Source: Macrophomina tecta (Eukaryota > Ascomycota > Dothideomycetes > Botryosphaeriales > Botryosphaeriaceae). From it: a stretch of DNA of 64,000 nt. Location of the stretch: positions 1,736,001-1,800,000 of the forward strand of contig JAKSGN010000003.1 in assembly GCA_024180945.1 (NCBI GenBank), written 5' to 3'. Each line of letters begins with the position of its first letter. Position 1 is the first letter of the stretch. Below the pieces are notes generated by a model that did not search any database, was not told the DNA's origin, and saw only the letters and a list, made by a program, of their open reading frames with translations. Of this stretch, positions 56,877 to 64,000 are shown in pieces. The position numbers and the translations under genes were made by a program.

Positions 56877-57940
56877 TTATTTGCCGATCTTATACACCTT
56901 ACTCAAAAACTCCCCAAAGATCTCCTTCTTGAGGCCACTCCTCTCATCTATTCCGGCAATCAGATCCCCGATCTCTCTTGCACGTCTTTCGTCGTATTCC
57001 CAATACAGCTTGGCCAGCTGCAGATCCTCGTATACCTTCTTGACCTCGTTCTCATGCCCATCACGACCGTAGTTCTCCTCCAGCACCTTGCGCTGCTCCG
57101 GCGAGCACTTCCCAAGGGCCTGGACGATCAGCCAAGTGCACTTGCCCTCCTGAATGTCCGTGCCAATCTTACCCAACACCGTCGGGTCCGCGTAGCAGTC
57201 CAGGTAGTCGTTCTGCACCTGGTAGTACTCGCCCAGCGGGATGGAGACGTCCTTGGTCATCTGCAAGTTGCGTTGCGTCGCCACGTCGCACAGCAGCAGC
57301 GCCGCCGCCACGGGGATGTAGAAGCTATAGTACGCGGTCTTGAACGTGGCAATGAAGAGGAAGCGCTCCATGGTGAACTCGTCCAAGCCGACGGTCGCGG
57401 GCGCGACGACCGTGTCGCACGCCTGCCCCAGCTGCGTCTGCAGCGCCGTCTCCTGGAAGAGCTCGACCAGCGCCACGTAGTTCTTGTGCGCGCCGAAGTG
57501 CTTCTTCAGCAGCACGTATAGTGCTGACTCGAGGATGCAGGCGTCGTTGACCGCGCTCATGCCCACGTGCGGCATCAGGTACCAGCACGTGCGTCCCCGC
57601 CGCGTCTTGCCGCCGTCCATGATGTCGTCGTTGACAAGGAGCGACGCCTGCAGGAGCTCGATTGCCCAGCCGAGGGTGGCGGCTTGCTGGAATTGCGAGG
57701 AGGATGGAGCACGTGTCGATGACGGACATGCTGCGGGTGTATTTGCCGCCGAGAGTGTTGTGGTAGAGGCACTACGGAGAGTACTCAGCATTTGTGATCG
57801 TGATCTCCGCGCGAAGGAGGGCTCACCTTTTTGAGTTGCTTGCATACGCTATCTGGTATGTTGTACTGCTTGAAGTGGCCAAGTATGTCCCCGACCAATC
57901 CGTCGAAGACGGCTTCCAAATCTTGAACGGAAACAGGCAT
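56877..57940 (-). pseudogene. Farnesyl diphosphate synthase paralogue, apparently frameshifted
   Basis: FPP synthases build the C15 precursor for sesquiterpenes. Exon 1 is 57940-57827 (MPVSVQDLEAVFDGLVGDIL), exon 2 from 57771 (LYHNTLGGKYTRSMSVIDTC). From about 57690 the homologous reading continues in another frame: QFQQAATLGWAIELLQASLL, first Asp motif DDIMDGGKTRRGR, then the second motif as QVQNDYLDCYAD, KIGTDIQEGKCTWLIVQAL, and the end FLSKVYKIGK-stop at 56877. Between VIDTCSIL and QFQQAA about ten residues normally present are missing and the frame changes; a 26-nt GT..AG interval there is too short for an intron. The second Asp-rich motif reads NDYLD instead of DDYLD. Either a decaying cluster copy or a sequence error. 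The housekeeping ERG20 must lie elsewhere. Confidence 0.75.
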
Positions 57941-58916
57941 GTCGAAAAGCGTTGCAGTACGCGGTAGCGGTATGGGGATACGGTTTAGCCTACTCTGGAT
58001 GGAGCGGCGCAAGCAGAATATAAAAAGACTGAACGCGGTGAGCAGCAGTATCCTTTAATTCAGTAATAGCAAGTCTGTGGATCCTACAATCGTGCACTTC
58101 ATCCACTAGCATGCTTCTTGCGGCATTTTAGAAAGTGAAAGATAAGCGCAATCAGTAATGGAATACCGTGTAGGGAGCCCAATGAGACTTTTGATAGTAG
58201 CTTTCGCTGCATTCGCGGCTTCGGGATATTACTCCCCTCCTGAAACCACCTATACATAGTCCGTGATTTACACGGCTTCGGACAAGCCGCACCGAGCTGA
58301 TCTTCAGTCCCGCGGGGTCTCTTCCGCGCTTCCCCTTCGCTAAGCCCGGCCAATTCTAACGCAAAGCATCTCGCATTACTCAGTCTCCTTCTGTGGGCCC
58401 CCAACAGCAGTTGGAAAGTTTTCACCGCCGGCCGTGCTGATGAGGTCTTCAATGTTCGGCTGCGTAGGGAGGCATGACATAGGCTACATAAAGCCTCCTC
58501 CTTTCAATCATTCCCGGGCCAAGGTGTGGTGCTTCCGGCATAATGAACCCCCCCAAGAGAGTTGTTGGACCGCTGCAGGTGCTTGTCATGACGTTCATTG
58601 AGCTCATGGAGGCACAAATCAAGAAGGACCCCTGGCTTCTGACGACAGTTCCGGGCGTTTTGCAGAAGGGCTAACTGCAGCGTTTAGAGTCATCTGGTTT
58701 TCACGTTAGCTGAAGCTGGTGCTGATCACAGGTATATTGAGCAAAGAAGGCCCAAGGTCCGTCGCACTGTTCGCCTTAATAATATGACGGACAGCAAAGC
58801 CTTATAATTATGCTGATCGCAGTTTCCGCGCTTGAGTCTTGCGTACAATCATGGACTGAATAAGCACAGTGGGCAGAAGACTGGTTTGTCAATGTATTTG
58901 GCGGTGAAGGAGCGAC
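57941..58916. other. Intergenic spacer
   Basis: About 1 kb. A 117-codon minus-strand frame (58099-58452) has no recognisable features. No gene supported. Confidence 0.45.
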
Positions 58917-60085
58917 TTAAAGACGGATTACAAGCTTTCCGACTTGTTTCCCCTGCCATATACGTTCTATCGCCTCGTCAGCCTGTTCAAACTGGAAGAC
59001 CTGGTCAACGATATCGTCAAACTGCATTTGCGCGGCAGACAAAGCAGCGCAGAGGTCGTCCATGTCCTGCTTTGAACCCGCATTGATCCCCCTGCCACTG
59101 AGATTAGATTTGCCATGCTTCCCGGGCATATGGACGCATCTGACCTCAAGACCACTCTTCTGTCAATTATCAGCGGCAGAAGCTCTGCCAACCGACTGAC
59201 GTTCTGCTTGCTCAGGTAGCCGACTTGGCTGATGATCCCGCCACGGCGCGTACACTTCATGCTTTGCACCAGCGATTGAGTGCCGCCAACCTCAACTACC
59301 AGATCAACACCAGCACCATCGGTGTGCTCTAGGACCTTTTCATGCCAATTTTGCGCCTTGGCATAGTTGACAGTCAGCAGCGGCGGGCTCGGGAACTTCT
59401 CGCGCATACTCCTGAGCTTGTCGTCACTCGAAGAGCTCAGAATGACTCTGAGCCCCGCCGCTCTCGCCAGCTTCAGCGCGACCATGCTAACGCCGCCGGT
59501 GCCTTTTGTTTTAAATCACCAGCACTTCAGCGAACCGGCCGGCACACCCAACAGCAGTCGCACACACGTACCTTGGATCAACACCGACTTCCCAAACCCC
59601 ACGTCCTTCAGCGCCGCCCACGCCGTCACTCCCGCGCAGGGCACGATGCTCGCGCCTACCCAGTCCAGGTGCGCGGGCAGCCTGCACACCTTCTTCTCGT
59701 CAAACACCAGATGGTCCGCCAGCACGCCGTCCTCATCCGCCGCCAGCCACGACCGCGCCACCTCGCGGCCAGTCAGATTCTCCGTGTCGACGATCGGGGC
59801 GACGCGGTCGCCAACCGCGAGCGTGGTGACGGAGCCGCCCGCGGCGACGACCTCGCCCGCGGCGTCGTTGCACGGAACGCCGTGCGGGATGACGGGCCAC
59901 GGGTTGCCGCCGTTGGCGATGTTGGCGTCGCGGTAGTTGAGCGAGACGGCGTGGACCTTGATCAGGACGGAGGTCGGGTGGAGGGGCAGCGGGAGGGGCT
60001 CGGTCAGGAGCCTGACCTTGGGCGTGCCGGGGGTGTGGTCGTCGGTGCGACGGTAAGCGCGGCGGGAGGAGGGTAGGCTGGCCAT
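58917..60085 (-). CDS. Zinc-free MDR oxidoreductase (quinone oxidoreductase/alcohol dehydrogenase-like)
   Basis: Medium-chain NADP-dependent oxidoreductase. Exons: 60085-59572, 59502-59145, 59097-58917; 350 aa, phases consistent. The N-terminal GroES-like domain has SVLIKVHAVSLNYRDANIANG and GVPCNDAAGEVVAAG, with VGDRVAPIV. The cofactor domain has GKSVLIQGTGGVSMVALKLARA (the second Gly-rich turn) and LVVEVGGTQSLVQSMKCTRRGG. The Cys and His of zinc-binding ADHs are replaced (NYRDANI in place of the Cys/His ligand segment), and the structural-zinc Cys cluster is absent, so it should be a zinc-free reductase. Substrate unknown. Position between an FPP synthase paralogue and an MFS transporter suggests, but does not prove, a role in a terpenoid pathway. 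Confidence 0.9.
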
Positions 60086-60878
60086 TTTGTTTTCTTGTTG
60101 TGCTCGCGCGATGGGAAGTGCTGTTGGCTGTGTTTTAATGTGGCAACCGAGTGAGCCGTCCTACTATATATCTGAGTCCTCTCGGTTCTTTTGAATTACA
60201 AATGTCTTGAGTGACGTTGGACGCATCGGAAGTGTAGACGAGAGACGGGGGAGTTTAGCTGACAACCAATCAAGTCCTTTCCGTGGCGGCTTCGGCATCG
60301 CGGACCGACCCCGAAGGTAGTCCCGCCGGATAGGCAAGCAAGATCTCGGACAGACCCGAACCTGATGCTCTGACCTGCCCTATCACTTGCTGTAGCTGCG
60401 GAAGATCTTACCAGAAGTGCTTAGGCGCGACGCCGCACCCATAGAAGAATCTGTTTATGTAGTCGTCACGAGCGATACGGAGAGCTTGCGGGGATCACGC
60501 TGACATCCCGAGATTGCGGGGTTGTGGAGGCGGCACGACCGTGGAGAAGTTTTCCTATTTGGACTTGCAGATAGTGCAAGGTCTAAATTTCGGTGCCGTA
60601 CTCGCTCTGTTTAGTGCCGCCGATGTTTGGGGGTGTTGGCAGACGCACTCTCATAGAGACCTGCTTACGGGTAGAAATTGCCTAATTTGGTTAGCGGCCC
60701 AGTATTTTCGCAGAACGGGTCGGCTTTCCCATGAAGTTCAACAGGATGACAACCGGGCCATGCAGCGCCGGCGGTAACCATGGCAGCATTTGGGAGGGCG
60801 CAGATGCGGTTTGCGCAATTCTTACGAGGCATTGTAATGTGTAAAGATGTACCATGCTGCGTGCGTAGTCCTACCGGC
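60086..60878. other. Intergenic spacer
   Basis: 793 bp containing the MDR gene's promoter (TATATATCT near 60162) and the 3' side of the MFS gene. No further gene seen. Confidence 0.45.
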
Positions 60879-62463
60879 CTACAGAGCGAGCTTGAAATAT
60901 AGCTCATCGTAGTGCTCCTTCTCATCATTCGACAACTGAGCACGTTCGTCCTCACGCTTTTTGTTCTTCCACACCAGCAATACAGCGAGCACACTGACGA
61001 GCACAAACCCGACGACTGTGTGAACGACACCGGTGGTAAAACCAGTCCGGTAACGGGGTGCCTCGGACTTGATGAATACGTTTGCCGAGATGAAGTTGGC
61101 GCAGCTGCCAAAGCCAGTCATCCATGCCATGCCCACCGCGAGGTACTTGCGGCCGCGCAGGTTGGCCGACAGCCAGCTCAGCAAGATGGACATCTGCGGA
61201 AAGGTGCCAACGGACATGAAGAAGAGGGCCAGGTAGCGGACGCCGGGCCGGCGCACGTAGATGAGCTCGATGGCCCAGCCGATCAGCTGGGAGCAGATGG
61301 CGAGCAGGACGAACGGAGCACGGACGTTGAGGGACGAGGCAAGCCAAGTCAATGTGAAGTTGAATACGATGCCAGCAGCCCAGACGGGCATCGTCATCAG
61401 CTGAGCCACGGTGCGTGTCCAGCCCAGCTCGGTGAGGATCGTGGGCGCAAACGCTGCGATGGACGAGGCCGTGAAGTCACTGCAGAAGAAGCACAGCGTG
61501 TACAGGTGGACCCGCCAGTCGATCAATACTTACCAGATGGGCACGTTTTCGACCGCGGAACCCTTGGCCTCGGCACCACGCGACTCCTCCAGGTTTTCGA
61601 TCAGGCGCTCGCGTTCGCGAGGCTTCAAGAACCAGGTCTGGGCGTGTTGGGGGAGGTTCGGGCAGAAGCTGAAGACAAATATTGAGAAGAACACGGTCAT
61701 CACTGAGGTCCTTTTGGTCAACGGAGCTTTTTAGTAATTGATCGTGGCCAGTACTCACATCCTTCGATGATGAAGACCCAGCGCCATCCCTGGTAGCCGC
61801 CAGTGCCGTCCACGTTCTGTATTGCGTACGCAAGGAGGCCGGAGAAAAACGGACCAGCCAGGGCAAAATTGAGGAACCATGCAAACCGGAAAGCTGCCTC
61901 ACGCTTCGTGTAATATACGGAAGTCAGGTACGTCGCAGCAGCTGGCAGAGACGCCTCGAATGCGCCCATCACGAACCGTGCAGCCAAGAGCCCGCCGTAG
62001 CTTCTTGTAAGCCCCTGGCACATTCCCAATATTCCTGTTGATACAGTCAGCACCAAGTGGGCACCATCGTCCGGGCTAACTTACCCAGAAGCAACACTTG
62101 GGCCCCGAGCAAGAATCTGGGGGGAATGCGGTTCGAATTCAAGATCAAATTGGCGGGGACCTCGAAGAGTACAAAGGGGATGTAAAATATAGACAACGCG
62201 ACATTGTAGCCGTTCGGCGGCATATTCAGCGCCCCCTCAAGTCCGTTGGGAGTTCCAACTCCCAGAGCCCGCGCGTTCGCAATGTTGGTGCGGTCCAGGA
62301 AGAGGATGGTGAACATTACACCAGTAAGCGGCACCAGCACCAAGTCCCGCTTCCAGAGCAGCTTTCGGTCCAAAGCGGGATCGTAGTCCGCAACATTCGC
62401 CTCTCCGTCGCTCTTTGCAGACGTCGAGTCCTCTTGCGGGACCGGCTTTATTGCTTCAGCCAT
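60879..62463 (-). pseudogene. MFS transporter, Dal5-like anion:cation symporter family, with in-frame stop
   Basis: Exons by splice sites and phase: 62463-62085, 62034-61759, 61702-60879; 493 codons including one internal TAA. Features: cytoplasmic N-terminus, ALDRKLLWKRDLVLVPLTGV entering helix 1, LFLDRTNIANARALG after it, GLLAARFVMGAFEASLPAA around helices 4-5, a central loop (FLKPRERERLIENLEESRG) and six further helices ending VLAVLLVWKNKKREDE. Allantoate/nicotinate-type permeases of this family take up organic acids, amides or vitamins. The stop is at 61530-61532, between VPIW and VLIDWRVHLY, exactly where a single Lys or Gln codon is expected. TAAGTA resembles a splice donor, but no nearby acceptor restores the frame. 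Intact if the TAA is a sequence error. Confidence 0.75.
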
Positions 62464-63477
62464 CTCGCGACGCGGCCTGCGGAAGCAAGGCGAACGGTAA
62501 GAGACTGTAGCGCCGATGAGCGGGAGGTGCGAAATAATTGCCGTCAATTTGAAGCGGAATTGCTGGTTGCAGGAACTGGGGTGGGGGGCGGGCCTCAAGC
62601 GTGCAGTACAGAAAGGGACGCGGAAACAACGAGACACAAACAAAGATGTGATGGAACCCCCTTGTGGATCACGCCTGCTTATATGCAGCGATCGCCATTA
62701 TTGATTGCCAGCTTTGTGTCCGAGCGGCATCATCATGCGGGCCAAGCTGTTGGCGACGGCAGTATGAATACGTAGATCGGCTGGGATAGAATGCATTTGA
62801 GCATGGTTGCGATTAAGTACAGAGTGGATGGGGCCGATCATTATCGAGATTGAGAGGTGCTTGAGAACAACGGTTTTGGTCCATACCCTGGTAACGTGAT
62901 AGGTTGGGAGTGGCAATAGCAAGACCACTTGACGCTAACGGTCGGCTGCCATTCCGCTAGGTACAGTTCTCCTCTGCAGTCAATAGTGTGCGCAGGCTGT
63001 TCGTTTGTGCAATGGGTGTCATATCATACCCCCGGATATCTGACCGTGCCCTTGTCGGCGGGGTTTCGCCATTTTCGAACTAGCCAACAGCTGCAGACGT
63101 GGGGAGATACCATCTTGCTTCATGTGGTAGCTTCCCCAGAGCTAGCCCTATCGGAATTTTGATGCATTAGTGCATACAGGCTCTCCCGCCTAAATGATAT
63201 TCTAATGCATGGGCGCATCAGGCGTCTACAGCCGGGATTGTACTTCTTCGCGTGACTGCTGCGTGGTGGGAAAATGCCGGTCAAGGCTTACATGCAGCTG
63301 CAAAAGATTCGGGAGGTGAAAGGGATAGATCAGCGTTGATTCTCACAGCCTGCAAAGCATCGGTGGTACCCTTAGGTGGCGGTCGTAATATTGCAGGATT
63401 GCATTCTTTCTCCGCCTGGGGTAAACCAAGTCGACCAACTCCTTCGCCTCGTCTGTTCGCAGCCTTGACGTCTTACT
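62464..63477. other. Intergenic spacer
   Basis: About 1 kb between the MFS start and the FAD monooxygenase 3' end. Small unconnected frames only; nothing supported. Confidence 0.45.
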
Positions 63478-64000
63478 TTAAGGAATCTCGTTCTGCTGTG
63501 CCAGTATCAACCCTCGAAATCTGTGTTCTACTTCCTCGAGGTCTGCCCAGATGTCGTGCTGCCATATCCAATGCAAACTCTGATTGCCGTGTTTCACAAT
63601 CTTCTCTGCGTCGCTACCTATGTCAGGGTGAAGCCAGAGTCTGATTATTCCCGCTGTGAGGCTAGAAGTAACGACCTTCTGCGCTCGTGGTCGCCGGAGA
63701 GGGTCATACACCTGGAAAGCGGGCTCCAATTGCTCTGGGGTCTGGACCAAAGCCAACAAGTGGGCGAGGACAACGGCATCCTCCAATGCTTGGCCAGCGC
63801 CGGCAGCTTGGTGCGGACTCGAAGCGCGAGCAACATCGCCGAGCAAACAAATCCGCCCGTGGTAATAGGTAGAGGTTTCGGGATGGTGCCACAGTGGCCA
63901 CCTGAGGGGCTTCGCCCAGTCCAGAAGCTTCAGTAGCCGTTCATCAAAGTCAGACAAGTCCTCCATCATCTCCTTCTTGTTGCCAAAAACCGGTGTGTCT
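63478..64000 (-). CDS. FAD-dependent monooxygenase, C-terminal part (salicylate-hydroxylase type), cut by window end
   Basis: Open frame on the minus strand from the window edge to TAA at 63478, about 174 residues. It contains RICLLGDVARASSPHQAAGA, the FAD-binding GD motif of aromatic-ring flavoprotein hydroxylases (usual form GDxxHxxxPxxxxG, here with Arg in place of the first His), followed by GQALEDAVVLAHLL. The preceding HHPETSTYYHGRICLLGD is also typical. The C-terminal tail includes SDAEKIVKHGNQSLHWIWQHD. The N-terminal Rossmann fold lies beyond the window. Enzymes of this group hydroxylate aromatic or polyketide/terpenoid substrates with NAD(P)H and O2. Located next to the transporter and terpenoid genes. 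Confidence 0.85.
   Translation of the reverse strand, partial: DTPVFGNKKEMMEDLSDFDERLLKLLDWAKPLRWPLWHHPETSTYYHGRICLLGDVARASSPHQAAGAGQALEDAVVLAHLLALVQTPEQLEPAFQVYDPLRRPRAQKVVTSSLTAGIIRLWLHPDIGSDAEKIVKHGNQSLHWIWQHDIWADLEEVEHRFRGLILAQQNEIP

Noticed and set aside
1..64000. CRISPR arrays, rRNA or tRNA genes
   Set aside because: No regularly spaced repeats, no rRNA-like sequence, and no foldable tRNA seen by eye.

Overview
The window is nuclear DNA of a filamentous ascomycete (Pezizomycotina). Evidence: genes have many introns of about 40-60 nt with GT..AG ends; there are fungal-specific families (HET domain, NACHT-ankyrin NLR with a lipase-like N-terminus, rhodopsin-domain membrane protein, saponin-hydrolase-type secreted propeller); and a repeat block carries the signature of repeat-induced point mutation (RIP). 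A Dothideomycete plant-associated fungus is my guess, but the sequence alone does not prove it.

Region 1 (1-~17,150) is a RIP-saturated, AT-rich graveyard of nested retroelements with no intact gene. A minus-strand Ty3/gypsy element runs from 12,113 off the left end. A plus-strand Ty3/gypsy element (3084-10241, 193-bp LTRs, CTTAT target duplication) sits inside its protease motif. A small, almost un-RIPped TRIM-like element (469-1094, 166-bp LTRs, TTCTT duplication) sits inside its RNase H. About 12.1-17.1 kb is degraded sequence I could not assign. Region 2 (~17.15-23.1 kb) is a margin of broken genes: a GH28 pectinase remnant, a decayed cysteine-containing gene, a HET-domain pseudogene and an ankyrin remnant.

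Region 3 (23.3-34.5 kb) holds an M14 carboxypeptidase, a saponin-hydrolase-like secreted protein, and a 1,477-aa NLR (hydrolase-NACHT-ankyrin). Region 4 (35-47.6 kb) is core housekeeping: ELP3 and the succinyl-CoA ligase alpha subunit (divergent pair), the AP-2 mu subunit (its ATG is split by an intron), V-ATPase subunit f (four tiny exons), then the most unusual locus. There the normally bifunctional purine enzyme GARS-AIRS is split: a stand-alone GARS on the minus strand, and the AIRS domain fused in frame to the C-terminus of homoserine kinase on the plus strand, the two genes sharing a 236-bp promoter.

Region 5 (49-64 kb) is accessory: a small secreted Cys-repeat protein, a rhodopsin-domain membrane protein, an SDR, and what looks like a terpenoid gene cluster (class I terpene synthase, FPP-synthase paralogue, MDR oxidoreductase, MFS transporter, FAD monooxygenase running off the right end). 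At least the FPP synthase and the transporter carry apparent lesions, so the cluster may be decaying. Exon coordinates given in the entries were derived by hand from splice consensus and frame continuity; most joined CDS lengths are exact multiples of three.
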